Assembly (NCBI RefSeq): GCF_051014445.1
Contig: NC_135134.1
Coordinates: 22,199,672-22,263,671 of the forward strand
Reading direction: 5' to 3'
Source: Colletes latitarsis
Lineage: Eukaryota > Arthropoda > Insecta > Hymenoptera > Colletidae
Length of the DNA stretch: 64,000 bases
Both the position numbers and the translations under genes were made by a program. A model generated the notes under the pieces. That model was not told where the DNA came from. It saw only the letters and a program-made list of their open reading frames with translations, and did no database searches. Of this stretch, positions 22,437-35,700 are shown piece by piece (the first letter of the stretch is position 1; each line of letters opens with the position of its first letter).

Positions 22437-25400
22437 AGTATGAGCATGATGAGAGCAAATCCCAGACCTAACCTAGACCTAACATGCGTTATCCCGTAAA
22501 ACATTGAACGAAACCAGGTTTAATGGACTGTTTCAGTGTGGTACCACATTACTACGTGATCCAAACCAGAAAAAGGCCAGGATCTGGCCATCAAGTATGA
22601 GAAATATGCGAAAGTATGAGCCTGATGAGTGCAAATCCCAGACCTAACCTAGACCTACCATGCGTTATCCTCTAAAATATCGATCGAAACCAAGTTTAAT
22701 CGACTGTTTCAGTGTGGTAACACATTACTGTGTGATCCAAACCAGTGAAAGCCCAGGATCTGGTCAACAAGAATGAGAAATATGCGAAAGTATGAGCCTG
22801 ATGAGAGCAAATCCCAGACCTAACCTAGACCTAACATGCGTTATCCTCTAACATATCGATCGAAACCATGCTTTATTGTCTGTATCAGTGTGGTACCACA
22901 TTACCACGTGATCCAAACTAGAAAAAACCCGGGATCTGTTCACCAGGTATGTGAAGAATGCGAACGTGTGAGCCTATGTGGGGGTAAATCCCAGACCTAA
23001 CCTAGACCTAACATGCGTTATCCTCTAAAATATTGACCGAGACCAGGATTAGTCGACTGTTTCAGTGGGGTAACACATTACCACGTGACCCAAACCAGAA
23101 AAAACCCGGGATCTGTTCAACAAGTATGTGAAGAGTGCGAAAGTATGAGTCTGATAAGGGCAAATGCAAGGCCTAACCTAGACCTAACATGCGTTATCCA
23201 CTAAAACATTGATCGAAACCAGGTTTAATGGACTGTTTCAGTGTGGTACCGCATTACTACGTTATCGAAACCAGAAAAAGGCCAGAATCTGGCCATCAAG
23301 TATGAGAAATATGCGAAAGTATGAGCCTGATGAGTGAAAATCCCATACCTAACCTAGACCTATCATGTGTTATTCTCTAAAATATTGATCGAAACCAGGT
23401 TTAATGGACTCTTTCCGTGTGATACCACATAACCACTTGATCCAAAACAGGAAAAGCCCAGGATCTGGCCAACAAGTATGCGGAAAATGTTAATGTATGA
23501 GCCTGATGAGAGCAAATCCCAGACCTAACATAGACCTAACATGCGTTATCCTCTAAAATATTGATCGAAACCAGGTTTAATGGACAGTTTCAGTGTTGTA
23601 CCACATTACTACGTGATCCAAGCCAAAAAAAGCCGAGAATCTGGCCAACAAGTATGAGAAACATGCGAAAGTATGAGCATGATGAGAGCAAATCCCAGAC
23701 CTAACCTAGACCTAACATGCGTTATCCCGTAAAACATTGAACGAAACCAGGTTTAATGGACAGTTTCAGTGTGGTACCACATTGCCACGTAATCTAAACC
23801 AGAAAAAGCCCTGAATCTGGCCATCAAGTATGAGAAATATGCGAAAGCATGAGCCTGATGAGAGCAAATCCCAGACCTAACCTAGACCTAACATGCGTTA
23901 TCCTCTAAAATATTGATCGAACCAGGTTTAATGGACTGTTTCAGTGTGGTACCACATTACTGTGTGATCCAAACCAGAAAAAGCAAAGGATCTGTCTAAC
24001 AAGTAAGAGAAATATGCGAAAGTATGACCCTTATGAGTGCAAATCCAAGGCCTAACCCAGACCTAACATGTGTTATCCTCTAAAATATTGATCGAAACCA
24101 GGTTTAATGGTCTGTTTCAGTGTGGTAACACATTACTGTGTGATCCAAACCAGTGAAAGCCCAGGATCTGGTCAACAAGAATGAGAAATATGCGAAAGCA
24201 TGGGCCTGATGAGAGCAAATCCCAGACCTAACCTAGACCTAGCATGCGTTATCCTCTAAAATATTGACCGAGACCAGGCTTAGTCGACTGTTTTTTGTGG
24301 TACCACATTACTACGTGATCCAATCCAGAAAGAGCCCAGAATCTGGCCATCATGTAAGAGATATATGCGAAAGTGTGAGCCCGATGAGTGCAAATCCCAG
24401 AACTAACCTAGACCTAACATGTGTTATCCTCTAAAATATTGATCGTGACCAGGTTTAATCGACTGTTTCAGTGTGGTCCCACATTACTACGTGATCCAAG
24501 CCAAAAAAAGCCCAGAATCTGGCCAACAAGAATGAGAAACATGCGAAAGTATGAGCATGATGAGAGCAAATCCCAGACCTAACCTAGACCTAACATGCGT
24601 TATCCCGTAAAACATTGAACGAAACCAGGTTTAATGGACTGTTTCAGTGTGGTACCACATTACTACGTGATCCAAACCAGAAAAAGGCCAGGATCTGGCC
24701 ATCAAGTATGAGAAATATGCGAAAGTATGAGCCTGATGAGTGCAAATCCCAGACCTAACCTAGACCTACCATGCGTTATCCTCTAAAATATCGATCGAAA
24801 CCAAGTTTAATCGACTGTTTCAATGTGGTAACACATTACTGTGTGATCCAAACCAGTGAAAGCCCAGGATCTGGTCAACAAGAATGAGAAATATGCGAAA
24901 GTATGAGCCTGATGAGAGCAAATCCCAGACCTAACCTAGACCTAACATGCGTTATCCGCTAACATATCGATCGAAACCATGCTTAATTGTCTGTATCAGT
25001 GTGGTACCACATTACTACGTGATCCAAACCAGAAAAAGGCCAGGATCTGGCCATCAAGTATCAGAAATATGCGAAAGTATGAGCCTGATGAGAGCAAATC
25101 CCAGCCCTAACCTAGACCTAACATGCGTTATCCTCTAAAATATTGATCGTGACCAGGTTTAGTCGACTATTTCAGTGTGGTACCACATTACTATGTGATC
25201 CAAACCAGAAAAAACCCAGGATCTGGCCAACAAGGATGTGAGGAATGCGAAAGTATGAGACTGAAGAAGGCAAATCCCAGACCTAACCCAGACCTAACAT
25301 GCGTTATCCTCTAAAATATTGATCGTGACCAGGTTCAGTCGACTGTTTCAGTGTGGTACCACATTACTACGTGATCCAAACCAGAAAAAACCCGGGATCT

Positions 25401-25552
25401 GTTCAACAAGTATGTGAGGAGTGCGAAAGTATGAGTCTGATAAGGGCAAATCCGAGGCCTAACCTAGACCTAACATGCGTTATCCACTAAAACATTGATC
25501 GAAACCAGGTTTAATGGACTGTTTCAGTGTGGTACCACATTACTACGTGATC
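22437..25552. repeat. 18-mer higher-order repeat, copy 2
   Basis: Tandem successor of the block at 19270-22436 with few substitutions. It has a 1 bp gain near 22977 (CCTATGTGGGGG) and a 1 bp loss near 23919 (GATCGAACCAGG). The match ends near 25552, where the next monomer switches to GATCCAAGCCAAAAAAAGCCC. Confidence 0.85.
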
Positions 25553-27215
25553 CAAGCCAAAAAAAGCCCAGGATCTGGCCATCAAGTATGAGAAATATGC
25601 GAATGTTTGAGCCTGATGAGTGCAAATCCCAGACCTAACCTAGACCTAACATGAGTTATCCTTTGAAATGTTGACCCAGACTGTGTTTAATGGACTGTTT
25701 CAGTGTGGTACCACAGTACCACTTGATCCAAACCAGAAAAAGCCCAGGATTTGGCCAACAGGTATGCGGAAAATGTGAATGTATGTGCCTGATGAGAGCA
25801 AATCCCAGACCTAACATAGACCTAACATGCGTTATCCTCTAAAATATTGATCGAAACCAGGGTTAATGGACAGTTTCAGTGTGGTACCACGTTGCCACGT
25901 GATCTAAACCAGAAAAAGCCCTGAATCTGGCCATCAAGTATGAGAAATATGCGAAAGCATGAGCCTGATGAGAGCAAATCCCAGACCTAACCTAGACCTA
26001 ACATGCGTTATCCTCTAAAATATTGATCGAAACCAGGTTTAATGGACTGTTTCAGTGTGGTACCACATTACTGTGTGATCCAAACCAGAAAAAGCAAAGG
26101 ATCTGTCTAACAAGTAAGAGAAATATGCGAAAGTATGACCCTTATGAGTGCAAATCCAAGGCCTAACCCAGACCTAACATGTGTTATCCTCTAAAATATT
26201 GATCGAAACCAGGTTTAATGGTCTGTTTCAGTGTGGTACCACATTACTGCGTGTTCCAAACTAAAAAAAGCCCAGAATCTGGCCGTCAAGCATGAGAAAC
26301 ATGCGAAAGTATGAGCCTGATGAGAGCAAACCCCAGACCTAACCTAGACCTAACATGAGTTATCCTTTGAAATGTTGACCCAGACTAGGTTTAATTGACT
26401 GTTTCAGTATGGTACCACATTGCCACGTGATCTAAACCAGAAAAAGCCCTGAATCTGGCCATCAAGTATGAGAAATATGCGAAAGCATGGGCCTGATGAG
26501 AGCAAATCCCAGACCTAACCTAGACCTAACATGCGTTATCCTCTAAAATATTGACCGAGACCAGGCTTAGTCGACTGTTTTTTTGTGGTACCACATTACT
26601 ACGTGATCCAATCCAGAAAGAGCTCAGAATCTGGCCATCACGTAAGAGATATATGCGAATGTGTGAGCCTGATGAGTGCAAATCCCAGAACTAACCTAGA
26701 CCTAACATGTGTTATCCTCTAAAATATTGACCGAGACCAGGCTTAGTCAACTGTTTTTGTGTGGTACCACATTACTACGTGATCCAATCCAGAAAGAGCC
26801 CAGAATCTGGCCATCACGTAAGAGATATATGCGAAAGTATGACCCTTATGAGTGCAAATCCAAGGCCTAACCCAGACCTAACATGTGTTATCGTCTAAAA
26901 TATTGATCGAAACCAGGTTTAATGGTCTGTTTCAGTGTGGTACCACATTACTACGTGATCCAAACCAGAAAAAGGCCAGGATCTGGCCATCAAGTATGAG
27001 AAATATGCGAAAGTATGAGCCTGATGAGTGCAAATCCCAGACCTAACCTAGACCTACCATGCGTTATCCTCTAAAATATCGATCGAAACCAGGTTTAATC
27101 GACTGTTTCAGTGTGGTAACACATTACTGTGTGATCCAAACCAGTGAAAGCCCAGGATCTGGTCAACAAGAATGAGAAATATGCGAAAGTATGAGCCTGA
27201 TGAGAGCAAATCCCA
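25553..27215. repeat. Satellite segment repeated 3344 bp downstream, copy 1
   Basis: From about 25620 this stretch matches 28964-30559 at +3344 bp (19 monomers), including CGTGTTCCAAACTAAAAAAAG, CCCTTATGAGTGC and the T-tract variant. Left of about 25620 the match weakens. Confidence 0.8.
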
Positions 27216-28963
27216 GACCTAACCTAGACCTAACATGCGTTATCCTCTAAAATATTGACCGAGACCAGGCTTAGTCGACTGTTTTTTTGTGGTACCACAT
27301 TACTACGTGATCCAATCCAGAAAGAGCCCAGAATCTGGCCATCAAGTAAGAGATATATGCGAAAGTGTGAGCCCGATGAGTGCAAATCCCAGAACTAACC
27401 TAGACCTAACATGTGTTATCCTCTAAAATATTGATCGTGACCAGGTTTAATCGACTGTTTCAGTGTGGTCCCACATTACTACGTGATCCAAGCCAAAAAA
27501 AGCCCAGAATCTGGCCAACAAGAATGAGAAACATGCGAAAGTATGAGCATGATGAGAGCAAATCCCAGACCTAACCTAGACCTAACATGCGTTATCCCGT
27601 AAAACATTGAACGAAACCAGGTTTAATGGACTGTTTCAGTGTGGTACCACATTACTACGTGATCCAAACCAGAAAAGGGCCAGGATCTGGCCATCAAGTA
27701 TGAGAAATATGCGAAAGTATGAGCCTGATGAGTGCAAATCCCAGACCTAACCTAGACCTACCATGCGTTATCCTCTAAAATATCGATCGAAACCAAGTTT
27801 AATCGACTGTTTCGGTGTGGTAACACATTACTGTGTGATCCAAACCAGTGAAAGCCCAGGATCTGGTCAACAAGAATGAGAAATATGCGAAAGTATGAGC
27901 CTGATGAGAGCAAATCCCAGACCTAACCTAGACCTAACATGCGTTATCCTCTAACATATCGATCGAAACCATGCTTAATTGTCTGTATCAGTGTGGTACC
28001 ACATTACCACGTGATCCAAACTAGAAAAAACCCGGGGTCTGTTCACCAGGTATGTGAAGAATGCGAACGTGTGAGCCTGGTGGGGGTAAATCCCAGACCT
28101 AACCTAGACCTAACATGCGTTATCCTCTAAAATATTGACCGAGACCAGGATTAGTCGACTGTTTCAGTGGGGTAACACATTACCACGTGACCCAAACCAG
28201 AAAAAACCCGGGATCTGTTCAACAAGTATGTGAAGAGTGCGAAAGTATGAGTCTGATAAGGGCAAATCCAAGGCCTAACCTAGACCTAACATGCGTTATC
28301 CACTAAAACATTGATCGAAACCAGGTTTAATGGACTGTTTCAGTGTGGTACCGCATTACTACGTTATCGAAACCAGAAAAAGGCCAGAATCTGGCCATCA
28401 AGTATCAGAAATATGCGAAAGTATGAGACTGAAGAGGGCAAATCCCAGACCTAACCCAGACCTAACATGCGTTATCCTCTAAAATATCGATCGAAACAAG
28501 TTTTAATCGACTGTTTCAGTGTGGTACCACACTACTATGTGATCCATACCAGAAAAAACCCAGGATCTGTTCAAGAAGTATGTGAAGAATGCGAAAGTAT
28601 GAGACTGATGAGGGCAAATCCCATACCTAATCCAGACCAAACATGCATTATCCACTAAAATATCGATCGTGACCAGGCCTAGTCGACTGTTTCGGTGTGG
28701 TACCACATTACTACATGATCCAATCCAGAAAAAGCCCAGAATCTGGCCATCAAGTAAGAGATATATGCGAAAGTATGAGCCTGATGAGGGCAAATCCTAG
28801 ACCCAACTCAGACTTAACATGTGTTATCCTCTAATATATTGATCGAAACCAGGTTTAATGGACTGTTACAGTATGATACCACATTACCACGTGATCCAAA
28901 CCAAAAAAAGCCCAGAATCTGGCAATCAAGTATGAGAAATATGCAAAAGTATGAGCCTGATGG
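27216..28963. repeat. Satellite segment related to 18930-20130, plus linker monomers
   Basis: About 27216-28400 matches 18930-20130 (offset near 8270, 47 monomers minus 2 bp) with the same order of variants. It is therefore a third, partial copy of the 18-mer family placed between the two 3344-bp-spaced segments. About 28421-28963 holds three monomers with AGTTTTAATCGACTG and GACCCAACTCAGACTTAAC variants that recur near 44460, 49040 and 57530. Confidence 0.75.
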
Positions 28964-30559
28964 GTGCAAATCCCAGACCTAACCTAGACCTAACAAGAGT
29001 TATCCTTTGAAATGTTGACCCAGACTATGTTTAATGGACTGTTTCAGTGTGGTACCACATTACCACTTGATCCAAACCAGAAAAAGCCCAGGATTTGGCC
29101 AACAGTTATGCGGAAAATGTGAATGTATGTGCCTGATGAGAGCAAATCCCAGACCTAACATAGACCTAACATGCGTTATCCTCTAAAATATTGATCGAAA
29201 CCAGGTTTAATAGACAGTTTCAGTGTGGTACCACATTGCCACGTGATCTAAACCAGAAAAAGCCCTGAATCTGGCCATCAAGTATGAGAAATATGCGAAA
29301 GCATGAGCCTGATGAGAGCAAATCCCAGACCTAACCTAGACCTAACATGCGTTATCCTCTAAAATATTGATCGAAACCAGGTTTAATGGACTGTTTCAGT
29401 GTGGTACCACATTACTGTGTGATCCAAACCAGAAAAAGCAAAGGATCTGTCTAACAAGTAAGAGAAATATGCGAAAGTATGACCCTTATGAGTGCAAATC
29501 CAAGGCCTAACCCAGACCTAACATGTGTTATCCTCTAAAATATTGATCGAAACCAGGTTTAATGGTCTGTTTCAGTGTGGTACCACATTACTGCGTGTTC
29601 CAAACTAAAAAAAGCCCAGAATCTGGCCATCAAGTATGAGAAACATGCGAAAGTATGAGCCTGATGAGAGCAATCCCCAGACCTAACCTAGACCTAACAT
29701 GAGTTATCCTTTGAAATGTTGACCCAGACTAGGTTTAATTGACTGTTTCAGTATGGTACCACATTGCCACGTGATCTAAACCAGAAAAAGCCCTGAATCT
29801 GGCCATCAAGTATGAGAAATATGCGAAAGCATGGGCCTGATGAGAGCAAATCCCAGACCTAACCTAGACCTAACATGCGTTATCCTCTAAAATATTGACC
29901 GAGACCAGGCTTAGTCGACTGTTTTTTTGTGGTACCACATTACTACGTGATCCAATCCAGAAAGAGCTCAGAATCTGGCCATCACGTAAGAGATATATGC
30001 GAATGTGTGAGCCTGATGAGTGCAAATCCCAGAACTAACCTAGACCTAACATGTGTTATCCTCTAAAATATTGACCGAGACCAGGCTTAGTCGACTGTTT
30101 TTGTGTGGTACCACATTACTACGTGATCCAATCCAGAAAGAGCCCAGAATCTGGCCATCACGTAAGAGATATATGCGAAAGTATGACCCTTATGAGTGCA
30201 AATCCAAGGCCTAACCCAGACCTAACATGTGTTATCGTCTAAAATATTGATCGAAACCAGGTTTAATGGTCTGTTTCAGTGTGGTACCACATTACTACGT
30301 GATCCAAACCACAAAAAGGCCAGGATCTGGCCTTCAAGTATGAGAAATATGCGAAAGTATGAGCCTGATGAGTGCAAATCCCAGACCTAACCTAGACCTA
30401 CCATGCGTTATCCTCTAAAATATCGATCGAAACCAGGTTTAATCGACTGTTTCAGTGTGGTAACACATTACTGTGTGATCCAAACCAGTGAAAGCCCAGG
30501 ATCTGGTCAACAAGAATGAGAAATATGCGAAAGTATGAGCCTGATGAGAGCAAATCCCA
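28964..30559. repeat. Satellite segment repeated from 3344 bp upstream, copy 2
   Basis: Matches 25620-27215 monomer by monomer. The match ends at about 30560, where GCAAATCCCAGAACTAACC replaces GCAAATCCCAGACCTAACC. Confidence 0.8.
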
Positions 30560-33409
30560 GAACTAACCTAGAGCTAACATGTGTTATCCTCTAAAATATT
30601 GATACAAACGATGCTTAATTGTCTGTATCAGTGTGGTACCACATTACCACGTGATCCAAACTAGAAAAAACCCAGGATCTGTTCACCAGGTATGTGAAGA
30701 ATGCGAACGTGTGAGCCTGATGGGGGTAAATCCAAGGCCGAACCAAGACCTAAGATGCGTTATCCTCTAATATATTGATCGAAACCAGGTTTAATGAACT
30801 GTTTCAGTGTGGTACCACATTACCACTTGATCCAAACCAGAAAAAGCCCAGCATCTGGCCAACAAGTATGCGGAAAATGTGAATGTATGTGCCTGATGAG
30901 AGCAAATCCCAGACCTAACATAGACCTAACATGCGTTATCCTCTATAATATTGATCGAAACCAGGTTTAATGGACAGTTTCAGTGTGGTACCACATTACT
31001 ACGTGATCCAAGCCAAAAAAAGCCCAGAATCTGGCCAACAAGTATGAGAAATATGCGAAAGTATGAGCCTGATGAGTGCAAATCCCAGACCTAACCTAGA
31101 CCTAACATGCGTTATCCTCCAAAATAATGACCGAGGCCAGGATTAGTCGACTGTTTCAGTGGGGTAACACATTACCACGTGACCCAAACCAGAAAAAACC
31201 CTGGATTTGTTCAACAGGTATGTGAAGAATGCGAAAGTGTGAGCCTGATGAGGGCAAATCCCGGACCTAACATAGACCTAACATGCGTTATCCTCTAAAA
31301 TATTGATCGAAACCAGGTGTAATGGTCTGTTTCAGCGTGGTACCGCATTACAACGTGATCAAAACCAAAAAGGGCACAGAATCTGGCCATCAGGTATGAG
31401 AAATATGCGAAAGTATGAGCCTGATGAGTGCAAATCCCAGACCTAACCTAGACCTAACATGCGTTATCCTCTAGCATATCGATCGAAACCTGGTTTAATC
31501 GACTGTTTCAGTGTGGTACCACATTACTGTGTGATCCAAACCAGAAAAAGCAAAGGATCTGTCTAACAAGTAAGAGAAATATGCGAAAGTATGAGCCTGA
31601 TGAGAGCAAATCCCGGACCTAACATAGACGTAACATGCGTTATCCTCTAAAATATTGAACGAAACCAGGTTTAATGGACTGTTTCAGTGTTGTACCACAT
31701 TGCTACGTGATCAAAACCAGAAAGAACCCGTGTTCTGTTCAACAAGTATATGAAGAATGTGAAAGTATGACCCTGATGAGTGCAAATCCAAGGCCTAACC
31801 TAGACCTAACATGTGTTATCCTCTAAAATATTGATTGAAACCAGGTTTAATGGTCTGTTTCAGTGTGGTACCACATTACTGCGTGATCCAAACTAAAAGA
31901 AGCCCAGAATCTGGCCATCAAGTATGAGAAAGATGCGAAAGTATGAGCCTGATGACAGCAAATCCCAGACCTAACCTAGACCTAACATGAGTTATCCTTT
32001 GAAATGTTGACCCAGACTAGGTTTAGTTGACCGTTTCAGTGTGGTACCAGATTACCACTTGATCCAAACCAGAAAAAGCCCAGGATCTGGCCAACAGGTA
32101 TGCGGAAAATGTGAATGTATGTGCCTGATGAGAGCAAATCCCAGACCTAACATAGACCTAACATGCGTTATCCTCTAAAATATTGATCGAAACCAGGTTT
32201 AATGGACAGTTTCAGTGTGGTACCACATTACTACGTGATTCAAGCCAAAAAAAGCCCAGAATCTGGCCAACAAGTATGAGAAATATGCGAAAGTATGAGC
32301 CTGATGAGTGCAAATCCCAGACCTAACCTAGACCTAACATGTGTTATCCTCCAAAATAATGACCGTGGCCAGGATTAGTCAACTGTTTTTGTGTGGTACC
32401 ACATTACTACGTGATCCAATCCAGAAAGAGCCCAGAATCTGGCCATCACGTAAGAGATATATGCGAAAGTATGACCCTTATGAGTGCAAATCCAAGGCCT
32501 AACCCAGACCTAACATGTGTTATCGTCTAAAACATTGATCGAAACCAGGTTTAATGGACTGATCAGTGTGGTACCGCATTACTACGTGATCGAAACCAGA
32601 AAAAGACCAGAATCTGGCCATCAAGTATCAGAAATATGCGAAAGTATGAGCCTGATGAGAGCAAATCCCAGCCCTAACCTAGACCTAACATGGGTTATCC
32701 TCTAAAATATTGATCGTGACCAGGTTTAGTCGACAGTTTCAGTGTGGTACCACATTACTATGTGATCCAAACCAGAAAAAACCCAGGATCTGGCAAACAA
32801 GGATGTGAAGAATGCGAAAGTATGAGACTGAAGAGGGCAAATCCCAGACCTAACCCAGACCTAACATGCGTTATCCTCTAAAATATTGATCGTGACCAGG
32901 TTCAGTCTACTGTTTCAGTGTGGTACCACATTACTACGTGATCCAAACCAGAAAAAGCCCAGCATCTGGCCATCAAGTATGAGAAATATGCGAAAGTGTG
33001 AGCCTGTTGAGTGCAAATCCCAGACCTAACCTAGACCTAACATGAGTTATCCTTTGAAATGTTGACCCAGACTAGGTTTAATGGGCTGTTTCAGTGTGGT
33101 AACACATTACCACGTGATCCAAACTAGAAAAAACCCTGGATCTGTTCAACAGGTATGTGAAGAATGCGAAAGTGTGAGCCTGATGAGGGCAAATCCCGGA
33201 TCTAACATAGACCTAACATGCGTTATCCTCTAAAATATTGAACGAAACCAGGTTTAATGGTCCGTTTCAGCGTGGTACCGCATTAGAGCGTGATCAAAAC
33301 CAAAAAGGGCACAGAATCTGGCCATCAGGTATGAGAAATATGCGAAAGTATGAGCCTGACGAGTGCAAATCCCAGACCTTACCTAGACCTAACATGCGTT
33401 ATCCTCTAA
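30560..33409. repeat. Satellite block with a segment shared with 2970-3830
   Basis: About 31180-32040 has the same order of five monomer variants as 2970-3830 (CTGGATCTGTTCAACAGG, AAAAAGGGCACAG, ATCGATCGAAACCTGG, CTGTCTAACAAGTAAGAG, TGCGTGATCCAAACTAAA). The offset of 28198 bp equals 151 monomers minus 2 bp once the retrotransposon and its duplication are subtracted. Part of the same set recurs at about 33110-33470. No gene is seen. Confidence 0.75.
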
Positions 33410-35700
33410 CATATCGATCGAAACCTGGTTTAATCGACTGTTTCAGTGTGGTACCACATTACTGTGTGATCTAAACCAGAAAAAGCCCTGAATCTGGCCA
33501 TCAAGTATGAGAAATATGCGAAAGCATGAGCCTGATGAGAGCAAATCCCAGACCTAACCTAGACCTAACATGCGTTATCCTCTAAAATATTGACCGAGAC
33601 CAGGCTTAGTCGACTGTTTTTGTGTGGTACCACATTACTACGTGATCCAATCCAGAAAGAGCCCAGAATCTGGCCATCAAGTAAGAGATATATACGAAAG
33701 TGTGAGCCTGATGAGTGCAAATCCCAGAACTAACCTAGACCTAACTTGTGTTATCCTCTAAAATATTGATAGAAACCATGCTTAATTGTCTGTATCAGTG
33801 TGGTACCACATAACTACGTGATCCAAACCATAAACAGGACAGGATCTGGCCATCAAGTATGAGAAATATGCGAAAGTATAAGCCTGATGAGAGCAAATCC
33901 CAGACCTAACATAGACCTAACATGCGTTATCCTCTAAAATATTGATCGAAACCAGGTTTAGTCGACTGTTTCAGTGTGGTACCACATTACTACGTGATCC
34001 AAACCAGAAAAAGGCCAGGATCTGGCCATCAAGTATGAGAAATATGCGAAGGTATGAGCCTGATGAGTGCAAATCCCAGACCTAACCTATACCTACCATG
34101 CGTTATCCTCTAAAATATCGATCGAAACCAGGTTTAATGGACAGTTTCAGTGTGGTAACACATTACTACGTGATCCAAACCATAAAAAGGACAGGATCTG
34201 GCCATCAAGTATGAGAAATATGCGAAAGTATAAGCCTGATGAGAGCAAATCCCAGACCTAACATAGACCTAACATGCGTTATCCTCTCAAATATTGATAG
34301 AAACCATGCTTAATTGTCTGTATCAGTGTGGTACCACATTACTACGTGATCCAAACCAGAAAAAGCCCAGGATCTGGCCATCAAGTATGAGAAATATGCG
34401 AATGTATGAGCCTGATGAGAGCAAATCCCAGACCTAACCTAGACCTAACATGCGTTATCCTCTAAAATATTGACCGAGACCAGGATTAGTCGACTGTTTC
34501 AGTGGGGTAACACATTACCACGTGACCCAAACCAGAAAAAAACCCGGGATCTGGCCAACAAGGATGTGAAGAATGCGAAAGTATGAGACTGAAGAGGGCA
34601 AATCCCAGACCTAACCCAGACCTAACATGCGTTATCCTCTAAAATATTGATCGAGACCAGGTTTAATCGACTGTTTCAGTGTGGTCCCACATTACTATGT
34701 GATCCAAACCAGTAAAAGCCCAGGATCTGGCCAACAAGTATGAGAAATATGCGAAAGTATGAGCCTGATGAGAGCAAATCCGAGACCTAACATAGACCTG
34801 ACATGCGTTATCCTCTAAAATATTGATCGAAACCAGGTTTAATCGACTGTTTCAGTGTGGTACCACATTACTATGTGATCGAAACCAGAAAAAACCCAGG
34901 ATCTTTTCTACAAGTATTTGAAGAATTCGGAAGTATGAGTCTGATGTGGGCAAATCCCAGGGCTGGCCTAGACCTAACATGAGTTCTCTTCTAAATTATT
35001 GATCGAAACCAGGTTTACTGGACTGTTTCAGTGTGCTACCACATTGCTACGTGATCCAAAGCAGTGAAAGACCAGGATCTGGCCAACAAGTATGAGAAAT
35101 ATGCGAAATCATGAGCCTGATGAGGGGCAAATCCCACACCTAACCGAGACCATAACGTGCGTTATCCTCCAAAATATTGATCGTAACCAGGTTTAATGGA
35201 CTGTTTCAGTGTGGTACCGCATTACCACGTGATCCAAACCAGAAAAAGCCCTGAATCTGGCCATCAAGTATGAGAAATATGCGAAAGTATGAGCCTGATG
35301 AGTGCAAATCGCAGACCTAACCTAGACCTAACATGCGTTATCCTCTAAAATAATGACCGAGACCAGGATTAGTCGACTGTTTCAGTGTGGTACCACATTA
35401 CTACGTGATCCAAACCAGAAAAAGCCCAGGATCTGGCCATCAAGTATGAGAAATATGCGAAAGTATGAGCATGATGAGTGCAAATCCCAGAACTAACCTA
35501 GACCTAACATGTGTTATCCTCTAAAATATTGATCGTGACCAGGTTTAGTTGACTGTTTCAGTGTGGTACCACATTACTACGTGATCCAAACCAGCGGAAG
35601 CCCAGGATCTGGCCAACAAGTACGAGAAATATGCGAAAGTATGAGCCTGATGAGAGCAAATCCCAGACCTAACCTAGACCTACCATGCGTTATCCTCTAA
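33410..35700. repeat. 13-mer higher-order repeat (2291 bp), copy 1
   Basis: Thirteen monomers plus 3 bp recur at +2291. The three extra bases come from an extra A in ACCAGAAAAAAACCCGGG and from a monomer with GAGGGGCAAATCCCACACC and CCGAGACCATAACG. Another marker is GGATCTTTTCTACAAGTATTTG. Copies 1 and 2 look identical over most lines compared. Confidence 0.9.
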
